From Sphaerolaimus hirsutus (lineage: Eukaryota; Nematoda; Chromadorea; Monhysterida; Sphaerolaimidae), in NCBI GenBank assembly GCA_964036195.1, contig OZ038453.1:17645206-17709205 (forward strand): a stretch of DNA of 64,000 nt, read 5' to 3'. This document shows, in pieces, positions 41,640 to 52,937 of this stretch (positions are counted from its first letter, which is position 1; every line of letters begins with the position of its first letter). Position numbers and translations under genes: made by a program. A model generated the notes under the pieces. It was not told the origin of the DNA and did not search any database. It was given only the letters and a program-made list of their open reading frames with translations.

Positions 41640-43980
41640 ACATGACTTCTCACAATTTGCATGAAATTTTGCAGACCACTTTACTAGACTTTTGAGACTT
41701 TGCATGACATTTGACATTATACACAGCATTTTGTGTGATGGTTGACACTTTCATTACAATTGACATTTTCAGTAATTTTATGCAACTTTTGACACACAAT
41801 GCGTTTTGCATGATGCACAATGGGTATAAACTCAAAAATATCCACAAATTGTTGAGTACATATAAATTGTATTCAGTATTCATTCAGTACACATACGTAA
41901 TGCAGTAATTGAATGGTCCGACACATCTCATGGATGACATTCCGCTGAACATGTATACCGCAATGTATATTTACAGGCTAATGGCATCCATAAGTTGTGT
42001 CGATGACAATATCTTTATATTTTACTGTATTTATTGTAGAAGAGTGAGTGATGTGTAATTTTACAGATTGTGTGCATGGCTAAATTTCATTAAAAAAAAA
42101 TAATTTATCAATTTTACAATTTAAGTAAAATTGTAAAAAAATTTGTAGTTCTACATAATCATGTCATTCATATTTACCCCAATATTTGCTCAAAATCACA
42201 AATTTTCACACTTTTTTATATATTTTCTACCTTCAAAATCACTACTAGTTCACATGTTTTATTTCCTTTTCAGCTATTGGTTGGACTATGTATGCTTATG
42301 TACCTATTTTTAGCCTTTTTCCACCTACTTTGTGTGGATTTTACTTTTAGCTACTTTTTCCCCTTTTCTTCCTGAATAAGTACTGAAGGTTTTCATGGTC
42401 CCTTCTGACACCATGCACAACATTTTCCAGAGAATTTTTCAAGACTTTTGACACTTTTCATGACATTTGACATTCTATAGGGCATTTTATGTGACTGTTG
42501 ACACTCAGACACTTGATTTTACAACTATTTTACAAAAATTATAAACATTTTTGCACAAAAATGTTTGTAAATTTTTTATTATTTATTCTTCAATTGTCCA
42601 TCCTATTTTATCCCTCAATTTTCCATTTTATTTGTTTTCAATTTTCTATTTAATTTTTTCTTATGATATTTTGCCAACCCTACACAATATGAGTACACTT
42701 CACTCACTCTTCTTCAATAAACACAGTAAAATATAAATATGTTGTCATCGACACAACTCATGGATGACTTAATCCTATAAATATATGTCGCGGTATACAT
42801 ACTGGGTGCAGTGTCATCAGTAGGATGTGTCGCACCATTAAATTTCCACTATTTCCCATTGTCGCGGATGCGACACGACAAAAGAGACCCCAGAAATGAA
42901 ATCACTGTTTTTCCGATCATTTTGAATGTTTATGCATCAAAATCTATGAAAATGGCTGAAAAATGCCATCCCAAAAATGCAACCACAGGATGAAAGGAAA
43001 AACACGTCAAGTTTTGTGAGGACTGGCGGTATTCTGTATCACACACTGCATGCCATGTTACATTTTACAGGGCATTTGACATGGCTATAGACATTTTGCG
43101 TGCCATTGTGTAATATCACAAATATTAGTAAATTTCTCTTTATGAAACAACTTGCCTGAAAAAATGGCAAAAAAACAGAAGACAGCTAAATAGCATCGGG
43201 GGCCACAAAACCCAAAACCGCTGATTTACACTTTGAGCACACCGCAGCCTTGAGCATCAATACATGGTGGCTCAAAATACAAATTGCATCAGAATTTGAT
43301 TCAATTATTTCAATTCTCTGAAATCTTAATACTATATACACTTTATTGTCCAAAAATTTTTTCTTTGGAATACATATGTAAAATAGTTTTAAAGATTTGC
43401 ATATTCATTCACTCAAAAAGGTTCAGAACTAATTGAGTTTATCAGTGGGCCAGCTCTTAAGAGTACCAGTGTCAAAAACCCACACTACAGTAAAATACAG
43501 GATGGTCCACAAAATCTGAGTTAGCGAAAAAACAGTCACTACAAAAAGTTAAAAATAGGAAAAAACATACAGGAAATAAGGACAAATTGGAAATCAACAC
43601 TGAATAATGAGTACACTGTAAACACCGGGAAACATACAGGTGAATCACACTGTATATTCAATGTCCCTCTATCTGTCTGTGCACCACGCAATCGATTCAA
43701 ATATTTTGAGTAAAATAGAGGGAGAGTGTGAACTAGGTTGAAAAGCCGACCCAGCCCGGCCGGACCAAACTGAGTAAATGAGCACATTTTGGAACTGATA
43801 ACCAGAATGGGAACTGAATATCCAACCCAAACCCGACATTTTACAACCAAAATGATCAAAACCGAACTGAACTGATGCCAGATCCAAAATTCTTTTGAAA
43901 TTGAAATTTTGAAACCGTGAACCGGAACCAAAAATTTTGATATTCCGAACTCTAGTGTGAACCGGTGCACTAAAAAAAAC
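41640..43980. other. Interior of the 6.4-kb element, mostly unassigned
   Basis: Contains TGTCAAATG-type words (41640-41760, 42420-42510, 43060-43115), a right end TTTGCCAACCCTA near 42670 and the GGAACCGGAACC-like end at 43735-43955. The 147-aa minus-strand frame (43539-43982) crosses that repeat and is not convincing. No transposase domain recognised. Confidence 0.4.
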
Positions 43981-44008
43981 ATTTAGGCTATGCGCATAGG
44001 TGTTTTAC

Positions 44009-44120
44009 CATATTTCCTCGAATTACCCCCCTTGAATTAACTCCCCTCAAACTACCCTTAGGTGTTTGCGAGCTAGGGAAAAAATAAACCCCCCCTCAAA
44101 ATACCCCCTGTCTAGAATGA
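44009..44120. mobile_element. Half of a TA-family CCATATT element
   Basis: TA-CCATATTTCCTCGAATTAC then CTCAAACTACC and CTCAAAATACCCCC blocks. Similar to 34853-34965. No right end found nearby. Confidence 0.5.
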
Positions 44121-44794
44121 TATACATCATGTATTTATGCAATGTATATGATGCATTATCTGCTTTTGTTTTTTGCTTCTGCTCTGTTTTACTTTAATTT
44201 TTTGTTTTTTTTTGCAACATGATTCAACACTTTTGCATTTGAACGTCATTTGTGAGCAAGCCTTAAATTCGGATCGAAACCAGTTGACATTGGTGTCATT
44301 GTCAACTAGTGTGTGTTGGCTTTTTCCTTCAAAGAGAGCGGACTTATCTATTTACGATATGAAGTTGTGTAGCGAAATGCAGCAGGAAATAAACACAAAG
44401 GTGCCGCCGCCCAGTTGCTGCACATATATGTGAAAATGGCACCATGGTGGCCACAACTTTTTTGCACATGTGGCCACTTTCATCATGCCGCCGTTCAATT
44501 TCGTTTTGGGGATTACCTGTTATCTGTAAACAATTTATGACTGGATGTCATGCCTCAGCGCTGGGAATAAAAGCGGCATCTTTTATCTCATCAAGTTTGA
44601 TACAGAGTAACATAGCCGCACCAGCGCCGCGGCAGATCAAACATAGCACCTGTGGTTACTCCTGTCCAAACTTGAACAGATAAAAAACTCACTAATATAA
44701 TCAATGCTCCGGACAGATATCCAGCCAAAAATTCTTAATCGATACCTGCTGATCCTGAAAGGTGCGGTTACAAGCCGCAAACACTAAATTTATG

Positions 44795-45105
44795 TTATGT
44801 ATGTTCCCAAATGTGGAAACATGCATCATTATTTTTCCGAGCATGTTTCCAAATGCGGGCACATACATTTAAAAAAAAGCTTGTATGTGCCCGAAACTGG
44901 ACACATACACGTTTTTTCTTAGATGTATGTGCCCAAATCTTGGGGAACATACACACGTGCATGTTTCCAAGCGCGGGCACATGCATCGTTTTCAAAAGTT
45001 GTATGTGCCCGAAGCTGGGCACATACATTCTTTTTATCGCGTGCATGTGCCCAAATATGGGGAACATACATAGCGGGCACATGCAGGGGCACATACGTAT
45101 GTGCC
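44795..45105. repeat. Spaced palindromic TGTATGTGCCC array, right arm
   Basis: Mirror of 39329-39605, with roughly the same number of GGGCACATACA half-sites and different spacers. It ends at GTGCCCCTCCCGGACAGCCT, the complement of the left-arm junction. Confidence 0.85.
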
Positions 45106-45561
45106 CCTCCCGGACAGCCTGATCGGGATCGGGATTGGGATAGGCATTTTTCCGGGATCGGGATTGGGTTCTAGGGATAGAGATTTTGGCCATTTTTCTG
45201 GCATTCACAGTTGTTCATAAAGGTCTCAAAACACTGTTGGATGCCAGAAAAGTGGCAAAAAATTGACGCTGGGGGTTTGCATCCACTTTTTTGCATGCAA
45301 AAACGTCATTATTTCACTTTTTTTAATTTCCACTAATTTTTTCGGGATCGGGATCCCGGACTTGGGAGTTTCTCGGGATTGGGATCGGGATTTGAAAACT
45401 TTCGGGATCGGGATCGGGATTGGTATTTTTGAGATTTCGGGATCGGGATCGGGATCGGGATTGGGGTTTCGGGATCGGGATCGGGATCGGGACTGGTAAA
45501 TCCCGGAATTTCACGGGATCCGGGATCGGGATCGGGATCCCGTTTGAACCCTACCTACATC

Positions 45562-46225
45562 ACATCATATGTCACATATTTGATGTGTGATCCTCCTCCA
45601 TGAGTGGGTTGCTCATATTTATAAATGCCAGCACAGCTAATTGGTTGTACTATGTGGATATGAACCTAATGAAATGTGTTGAATATAATTACAAAAAGTA
45701 TTTACCCCAACAAATATACTCAATGCAGTGCCCATTTTCATAAATTTAGGCAGGGACGTATCAAGGATTTTTCAAGGGTTGTTTGTATATCGAGCTCAGC
45801 CCCCGCCCACTAAAAGTGGCATAGCAAGTACACATATTTATATAGTATACACTGGTGTCAATGCCAATGCCTCCATTGCACAGCGCCTACAAATAGTGCC
45901 AGCACTATGAATCCATTCGATTGTTTTGGGAGCTAATTTTTGTAGGGAGCTTTTTTTGTAGCATCCATTGTTTTTGCTGTTTCAGGTCACTCTGTGAAAG
46001 ATCAGAGAAAAACCTTGAAAACCAAAATTTTACTTAAAATTTGCTTCAATATGTTTGATTAAAGATAAGAATTTGAATATGTCCATAACAATAAGTACTT
46101 GACTCTTAAATACTTAGAATTCGCCCATAGGTCCAAAGGCTCTGTATTCTGCTTGGAGCATTTTCGTCAGAAAAATGCATAGCATGCGTACTGCGGAGTA
46201 TATTATTTTTATATTTTGCAAACTA
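45562..46225. other. Unassigned stretch
   Basis: Has GGGACGTATCAAGGATTTTTC at 45753-45773, which resembles a solo left end of the CAGGGACGTATCCAGG hAT-like family, and otherwise no supported feature. Confidence 0.4.
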
Positions 46226-47881
46226 AACTGCGTTCGGATCAAGTCCGGCAGTCACTTTTTGAACGGACTTCTGACGCTACAAGTCACGCTATGGGGGGAG
46301 TTAAGAGCTGAAATTTGGGGGGAATATAGCTGACATTCCCCCCCCCCCTACTATATACCAACGCAGATGCGACGGCGTCCCGTTTTAGTGTGCGTCGCCG
46401 TATATGCAAAAAAAATTGTGCAGTTTTTGTTCTCCGCATTAAGTCCGGCGCCCACTGGTTCTTCACCACTTTGGGTGCAGTAACTCCAGATACACGAACA
46501 GGATGAGTCTAAAACTTTGGGGGATTAACGGCGACATCCACAGCTTGATGTGCACAGGATGGCGAGCGCTACTGACACACAATAAGTGCCGCTCGCCGCA
46601 TATCAAGCGTTTTTTACAGACACACTGTCCGCATCCGGTCCGGCACACCAAAGCATTTTTCAGAAAGAGTCAAGTGATACTTGAGTTAAATCAGCGACTA
46701 GAGTTAATTCTGCCGTTCTTGACGCGCCCTGAAGTGCCCACGTCCAGCGTCACTGAATCGTTCCCACCTGCACAATTGATGGATGGGTATTTGAATTTAC
46801 AGTAGATATGATAATGTAAAATTTAAAAACCATACTGTTATGATGATATTTACAGTAGAGTTTTTTGTATGTTTTACGATTCTGCAGTACCTTACCATGC
46901 TTTAGAATGCAGCGAAATTTCCTGTTCAGTGCTGATCAACAGAACTTCTGACCTCCCTTGAGTTGCATACTTAAAATACACTTAAAATCGATTTTTTGTC
47001 AGACACTTTAAAAGTTGGTTTAGGATGCCTTCTTGGGGATAGTTTAAGGTATAAAGTTGCGTAAAAGACCTTAGTGCAAAAATGCCCTGCTAAAGAATTT
47101 TAATGGGGGTCAATGTGATGACATCACCTATGACATCATAGCAGTAGAGATTTGTACCACAATGATGTCATAGGTGACATCATCACATTGACCCCCATCA
47201 AAATTCTTTAGCAGGGCATTTTTGGGGTAAGGTCTTTTACACAACTTTATACCTTAACCTATCCCCTAGAGGGCATCCTAAACCAACTTTTTAAGTGTCT
47301 AACAAAAAATCGATTTTAAGTGTATTTTTAGTATGCAACTCAAGGGATGTCATAAGTTCACACTAGAGACGAAATTTTGCCACATTGTGCAGTATGGTAT
47401 GGTACTGTAGGATTGTAAAACTTACAAAAGCGTACAGTTTACTGTAAATATTGTGTAAAATGAACGATTTTTCTTCCATGAAAATCCGCGTCTGTAAAAA
47501 ACGCAAGATATGCGGCGAGCGGCACTTATTGTGTGTCAGTAGCGCTCGCCATCCTGTGTACATCAAGCGGTGGATGTCGCCGTTAATCCCCCCAAGTTTT
47601 AGACTCATCCTGTTCGTATATCTGGAGTTACTGCACCCAAAGTGGTGAAGAACCAGTGGGTGCTGGACTTGATCCGGACAGCGAAAACCGCACAATTTTT
47701 ATTGCATATACGGCGACCCACACTAAAGCGGGTCGCCGTCGCATCTGCATTGGTATATAGTAGCGGGGGAATGTCAGCTGTATTCCCCCCAAATCTCAGC
47801 TCTTAACTCCCCGCATAGCGTGAGTTGTAGCGTCAGAAGTCCGTTCAAAAAGTGACTGCCGGACTTGATCCGAACGCAGTT
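46226..47881. mobile_element. Foldback DNA transposon with about 400-bp arms, TA TSD
   Basis: Begins AACTGCGTTCGGATCAAGTC and ends in the complement; TA flanks both sides (46224-46225, 47882-47883). The arms run 46226-46625 and 47490-47881 and contain a smaller internal inverted pair around GGTTCTTCACCAC. The spacer contains a second foldback (46941-47360). The short open frames in the arms mirror each other and are not genes. TA duplication suggests Tc1/mariner-type targeting; the superfamily is unproven. Confidence 0.85.
46941..47360. mobile_element. Foldback nested between the arms
   Basis: Near-perfect palindrome with arms of about 200 bp. Outer words are CTTGAGTTGCATAC and TAAAATCGATTTTTTGTCAG; inner words are ATGATGTCATAGGTG-like around a centre near 47150. 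Not related in sequence to the enclosing element. Confidence 0.85.
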
Positions 47882-48196
47882 TACCTACTGCATAAAAATA
47901 GAACTAGTTGCATGCATGTGCAACCACGCCAGACTGTAATACTCGCGACTTAAATAAAAACTATTAACGTAAGTGGCAAGTTTAATTTCCGTTCCAGTGG
48001 TTGAAGTTGAATAAACAATCAACAACACACTAATATCCGCGTCTCTGTGTGAAAAGATACTCATCGAAAAGCATGTAGAAATTTGCAATAGTGCCGCAGA
48101 ACATTTTGGATAAAATGCTGAGGTATCGATGGATTCAATTGAATATTCAAAAGGGAAATAACCAGAACACAGTGTACAATTTTATGTCCTAGGTAG

Positions 48197-48450
48197 TGAT
48201 GTAAAACCTACCGCTGGAGCCTGGCGCTAGCGCCAAAGGAAAAAGCGCCGTGGCGCTTTTGGTGCTTGGCGCTATCATGCTGCGGCCCTATTGGCGCTTG
48301 GCTCCATGCCCTTGAAAAGCGCTTTTCATCTGGCGTCAGGAACAAAATGCCTAGCGCTGGCGCTTGTCGCTAGCGCCAATGTAAAAGGCGCCCTGGCGAT
48401 TCTGGCGTTTGGCGCCATTTTGCTCTGGCGCCATTGGCGCTTGGCGCTGG
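48197..48450. mobile_element. GGCGCT-type hAT-like MITE, ends degraded
   Basis: The left end reads TAGTGATGTAAAACC; the interior is GGCGCTTGGCGC, GCGCTAGCGCC and similar words. The right end is not canonical; it stops where the 48456-49002 foldback starts. Confidence 0.6.
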
Positions 48451-48455
48451 GTGAC

Positions 48456-49002
48456 GGAAATAGTATGAGTGACCAGGTTATGCTTTGGCTTTTAGCCCTG
48501 AGCTCTGTAAAGTGAGCTAGTGGGTTTAAGTGTAGCTTCAATGCTTCGATCACATGACCTATTATTGTCAGAATGAGCAAGTGCCATGGTAACTTGGTGG
48601 TGCCAGAATTGCCATGGTGCCAGAATTGTGCCAGAATTGAAACCATGGTGCCAGAATTTTAATAACAAGTACACAATAACCAAAAAATAAATAACAATTG
48701 GCATCCATGGCACCTGCTCATTCTGACAATAATGGATCCTGTTATCGAAGCATTGAAGCTACACTTAGGGCCCACACACGCTAGTTGACATGGACACCAA
48801 TGTCAACTGGTGCCGATCCCGATTCGAAGATAGCTGACGAGTGGACGAACGATGTTCAAACGCAATCTTTGAATTAGGATCGGAACCAGTTGACATTTGG
48901 TGTCCATGTCAACTAGCGTGTGTGGGGCCTTAAACCCACTAGCTCACTTTACAGAGCTGAGGGCTAGCCGCAAAACATCACCTGGTCACTCATACTATTT
49001 CC
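48456..49002. mobile_element. Foldback split by a PIF/Harbinger-like MITE
   Basis: Left arm 48456-48590 (from GGAAATAGTATGAGTGACC) and right arm 48705-49002. The right arm is interrupted at ACACTTA/TTAAACCC by the MITE 48768-48929, while the left arm retains the uninterrupted complement (GGGTTTAAGTGTAG at about 48521-48534), which serves as an empty-site reference. The centre has three GGTGCCAGAATT words. Confidence 0.85.
48768..48929. mobile_element. PIF/Harbinger-like MITE with TTA TSD, empty site visible
   Basis: Begins GGGCCCACACACGCTAGTTG and, as complement, GGCCCCACACACGCTAGTTG; arms continue through ACATGGACACCAA-like words. TTA flanks both sides (48765-48767, 48930-48932) while the mirrored arm of the surrounding foldback shows a single TTA, so the 3-bp duplication is directly evidenced. 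The same family at 54411-55461 carries a hAT-like element. Confidence 0.88.
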
Positions 49003-49726
49003 AAGGTACTTTTCACATTTTAAATAGGTCAAAAGGTGAGTCAAAGTGCCCTGTTGGAAGGTGCAAGAAAGTTAGAGTGAAAAGATTTTAAACAAATATA
49101 TAACATTTGGAAATTGGCACAATTTGCCTTGAGTGTGCTATGTGTGTTAGTATCCACTGGTGAATTGATCCAAAAACTCAAAACACAGGTATTTATTGGT
49201 TTTTGAAAAACTCAAAACATAGAAACTTACCCATCGTTTGTGGTCACTGGTAAACATTTGTAAAATACTTTTTAGAAATTGAGAAACTCTTAGATGTATT
49301 TCAGACACATTTCAGTTTAACATGTAATTATTTCTTACTGACAATATAGAAAACTACTATTTTGTTTATTAAACGGGAAGTTTTATCCTTGATAGAAATT
49401 ATCTTTAATTTTTGCTTAAACATTTTGTGACTGGGTTTATTTCTACAAGTTCTTATTTGAGTAACACTTATTCAAAATTGAACTTATGTGACTGAAAGTT
49501 AAGTTTGTGGCTAGCTTGAACTTTGACAACAAAATGAGCTGTACAATATTTTAGCTTTCTTTTGGTATAAGAGAGACCATTGATTTCACAATCGGCGACT
49601 CAATTTTCTGCAACAAGGCATCATATTTACTAGAAGTATAAACGCATCAAAATTTTACGTTAAACTCAAACCTTTTCCTGACTATGAGACTTATTAATTA
49701 GGTCTCACAACCCACATAATCACGTG
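49003..49726. other. Unassigned AT-rich stretch
   Basis: No element ends, exons or RNA genes that I can support. Confidence 0.4.
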
Positions 49727-49734
49727 ATCAGAAT

Positions 49735-50771
49735 CAGGGTTGGCAAAATCTCAGAAAAAAATAAAAATAAAATAAAAATAAAATGGAATATTCAAGAATA
49801 AAATAAAATAAAATAAAATGGAAAATTTAAGAATAAAAATAAAAATTGTATAAAAATTCGAATTTTTGTAAAATTTTTGTAAAATTGTATAAAAATTCGT
49901 ATTTTTGTAAAATTGTAAAAAAATTCATTTTGTTTTTGTAAAATTTTATCTCGTTGCTTGAGTTTCTACCTGTTTATTCATGGATATGGGAGCAGTCCCA
50001 AGTGTAAAGTGTCAAATGTCATGTAAAATGTCATGCAAAGTGTCAATTGTCATGACAAATGTAAGGTAAAGTGTAAATTGTCATGACATGTAAAAAATAA
50101 AGTATCAATTGTCAAGCAAATTGTGTCCAAATCTTATGTTTGATATCTAAATCTTAAGTTTTGTGTCCAAATTATGTTGTTGTTGAATCCAAATCTTATG
50201 TGAACATTTGGATACAAAAACATAAGATTTGGATACAATACATACTATGGATACAAAAACACAAGATTTGGATACTTAATTTACACTTTGCATGACATTT
50301 GACATGACACTTGACATTTTGCATGACAATTGACACTTTACTTTACATTTGTCATGACAATTGACAAATTGCATCACATTTTATAAATGTGCCCAGCACA
50401 CTCCACTAGTCCTTCTACTGAAAATGCAAACCATTCTTATCAATAATTGTAACTTTACACTTGCAGCTAGCTAACAATACATACTGCATGCAACTTTTGA
50501 AAAGTAAGGGAAAAATTTGTCTCAGGTTTTTCATGTATAGGTCTAATTATAACATTTTTCTGGCCTTGCATGCATGATTCTGATTTTTTGTAAAATTTTT
50601 GTACAATTTTTGTAAAAATTTTGTAAAATCTGTCATTTTATTTTATTAATGACTTTTGGGAATAAAATAAAATAAAATAAAATGAAACAAGAATAAAATA
50701 AAAATAAAATAAAATTTTTATACAATTTTTATACAATTTTACTAAAATGAATTTTTATAAAACCAACCCTG
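49735..50771. mobile_element. hAT-like element, CAGGGTTGG ends, perfect TSD
   Basis: Begins CAGGGTTGGCAAAATCTC and ends TTTATAAAACCAACCCTG. ATCAGAAT flanks both sides (49727-49734, 50772-50779). Inverted copy of 28628-29626, including the nested TGTCAAATGTCATG-type core (49985-50390) and AATAAAATAAAATAAAA arms. Confidence 0.93.
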
Positions 50772-50779
50772 ATCAGAAT

Positions 50780-51540
50780 CACAAACTTCATTCAAAATTT
50801 GTAACACATGTCTAGCAATCCAGAATCCTCAGAACCAGGAGATAAAGAAAATACAAAAAATCTTTTATTGATTAATTTTTACTCCTGTTTTTTTTGGACA
50901 GATTTGATTATATTTATCAATTTTATGAGAAAAGAATAGAAAATACCTCTCATTTATATATGTTATATTTATTTATATTTAATCTGCACTTATCTACCCA
51001 TATTTATTTTATTAGAAGAGAATAGAAAATATCTCTCATTTATATATATATTTATTATATGCATTTATATTTGATCTGCACTTTTTCAAATAGATTTAAT
51101 AATAGTTTATTTTTGAGAGATTTTCTGAGATTATCTTTAATTACATTTCCTGAAAAAATGCATTTTTGGAACAATAATCGTGACTCTATCCCGGCGCCAG
51201 ATTTAATCAGGAAGGCACGCCCGAAAAACAAGTGCCTGACAGGCATGCCGGGCAATTTGACACTTTTAGAAAGGCATGCTCACGGGTCACGCCCATCCCG
51301 CCCGTCATGCCTCTGATAACCTGACAACCAAAAATCAAAATTTCATTGCATGCCAGGGGGGAGTCGTCGGCTCCCAAATATGACAGGTGGGTCGGGTCAG
51401 GTGGTATTTTATACCTGAAAACAAAAATGAAAATATGATTAGGAGGTTTTGTATTGAATATCCTGGGCCTGGAGTTAAACATTGAGTTTCAAGCCCTACA
51501 AACCTATTAGGTAATGTTAACCTGATATGCAGTTTTTGAA
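50780..51540. other. Unassigned stretch with a GC-richer block
   Basis: 51190-51320 is GC-richer (CCCGGCGCCAG, GGCATGCCGGGCAATTTGAC, ATCCCGCCCGTCATGCC) with repeated AAGGCAxGC words, but no splice-supported exon. 50930-51060 has ATCTCTCATTTATATAT twice. Confidence 0.4.
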
Positions 51541-51542
51541 TA

Positions 51543-51824
51543 CCGTATTACCTCGAAATACCCCCATGGGGGTTTATATATTTGGACATAAAAACGTAGA
51601 TTAGCTACACAAACATGTCCATGTGTAGCTGCAATACAAATAAACAGTAAATTACATCATGTACATTGCATACATGACGTATTTATTATGTACATGACGT
51701 ACATCATTCCGAAGGGGGGGGGGGTATTTCGAGGGGGGGGTTTATTATTTCCCCAGCCGATTTTGAGGGGGGGTTAATTCGAGGGGGGGTTAATTCAAGG
51801 GGGGGATAATTCGAGGTAATACGG
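51543..51824. mobile_element. TA-flanked CCGTATT element
   Basis: TA-CCGTATTACCTCGAAATAC and TTCGAGGTAATACGG-TA, perfect over 15 bases. The right arm has four GGGGGGTTAATTCGAGG-like units; the left has one. Confidence 0.8.
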
Positions 51825-51964
51825 TAATTGCAATTAGGTACCTAGGTACCAGTGCGAACCTGCTACACATGAACAACCTCACCAGATAAACCATCATTAT
51901 AATGATCATCATTAAAACAGCTTATAACTTTCATCGACATCTCTGGGTCCATTTTTATCAAATG

Positions 51965-52382
51965 TTGAATACCCTTGCCTAATCCCCGAATAAGTCCCCA
52001 GGGGAGTTATTTTTTTCGTCAAGAGTTTTTGTGGGGGAGTTATTCAAGGGGGAGTTATTCAAGGGGGATTATTCAAGGGCAGTTACTCAAGGGGGTATTT
52101 TTTTCTAAGAAGTTTCAGTAAAACATGGACTTTATTTATTGTATGAATTCATTAAATCAACTCATGAAATCCACGTATTTAACAGTACAATAACAATGAA
52201 AACAATGTATTTATACATCCTAAAATTCATGTTCATCGGCAGGCATCGGATTCATTCAAATACACATTGCAATTGTCATTGCCACTATCTGCCTGAACCT
52301 GAGCTTCTCCCAAATTAAGCTTTCCATGGGGGTTTTTCAAGAGGGGGGAGTTATTCAAGGGGGTATTTGAGGATTTGCGGTA
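51965..52382. mobile_element. Degraded TTATTCAAGGGGG-type element
   Basis: CCCCGAATAAGTCCCCAGG on the left, four TTATTCAAGGGGG words, an AT-rich core similar to 12840-12960 and the right end GTATTTGAGGATTTGCGG-TA. Ends are mutated relative to 12704-13249. Confidence 0.55.
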
Positions 52383-52463
52383 CATATAAATAGGATGTAA
52401 ACTAGGCTTATTAAGGGCCGAAAGGATATTTTTAGTGCGCTATTTGAAGGATGGAACTTACAC

Positions 52464-52563
52464 TACTGATGGAAAAGCGCCAGGAAAAATGGCGTCAGGC
52501 GCCAATGGCGCCGGGCGCCAAAGGGCGCCAGAGAAAATGGCGCCGGGCGCCAAAATGGCGCCA
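52464..52563. mobile_element. GGCGCC-type hAT-like MITE, left end only
   Basis: Begins TACTGATGGAAAAGCGCC, one base from the family consensus; GGCGCCGGGCGCC words follow to about 52563. The right terminal CCATCACTA is missing. Confidence 0.55.
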
Positions 52564-52619
52564 ACAAAAGAAGTCCCTATTTTAGCATGTAGAAGCATTT
52601 ATAGAAGACCAATATGTTA

Positions 52620-52765
52620 CCGTATTTCCTCAACCCCCCCCTCCCCCTTGAATAAACACCCCCTCAAAATACTCCCAGGTCTGAGAGAGCTGAGGACAAA
52701 ATATCATCCCCTTGAAATACCCCAGGTCTAGCGAACTGAGGAAAGAATAACCCCCTTGAAATATC
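52620..52765. mobile_element. Half of a TA-family CCGTATT element
   Basis: TA-CCGTATTTCCTCAACC then CTTGAATAAACACCC, CTCAAAATACTCCCAGGTC and CTTGAAATACCCCAGGTC blocks. No right end. Confidence 0.5.
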
Positions 52766-52937
52766 CCAATCTGTAATAAGGTACATTATGTTTGCAATGA
52801 ACATGATGTATTAGGTAATAACTGCGATTTATTCACATCACATCTAGGTATACATAGACTGCTCTGTTTAATGATCTACAATAAAATGTCCAAAAATGTC
52901 ATATCAGGTCACATTTATTACAACCTTTGGGTATATA

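Larger units (their letters stand above)
39135..45553. mobile_element. 6.4-kb hAT-like element with long compound inverted ends, perfect TSD
   Basis: Begins TAGGGTTCAAACGGGATTG and ends GGATCCCGTTTGAACCCTA. CCTACATC flanks both sides (39127-39134, 45554-45561). Left arm: GGGATC arrays (39150-39318), the junction CAGGCTGTCCGGGAGGGGCA, then spaced palindromic TGTATGTGCCC/GGGCACATACA words (39329-39605). The right arm mirrors this order (44795-45105, junction, 45118-45545) with an extra segment at 45170-45340. No transposase frame is visible in the 5.2-kb interior, which holds other repeats and unassigned sequence. Confidence 0.88.

Noticed and set aside
43539-43982. 147-aa minus-strand frame with aromatic-rich sequence
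   Set aside because: Overlaps GGAACC-type hAT-like end sequence and long AT words; no domain and no splice context.
39620-44790. Expected hAT transposase gene inside the 6.4-kb element
   Set aside because: No frame shows a BED zinc finger or hAT C-terminal dimerisation motif; the interior appears to be other repeats.
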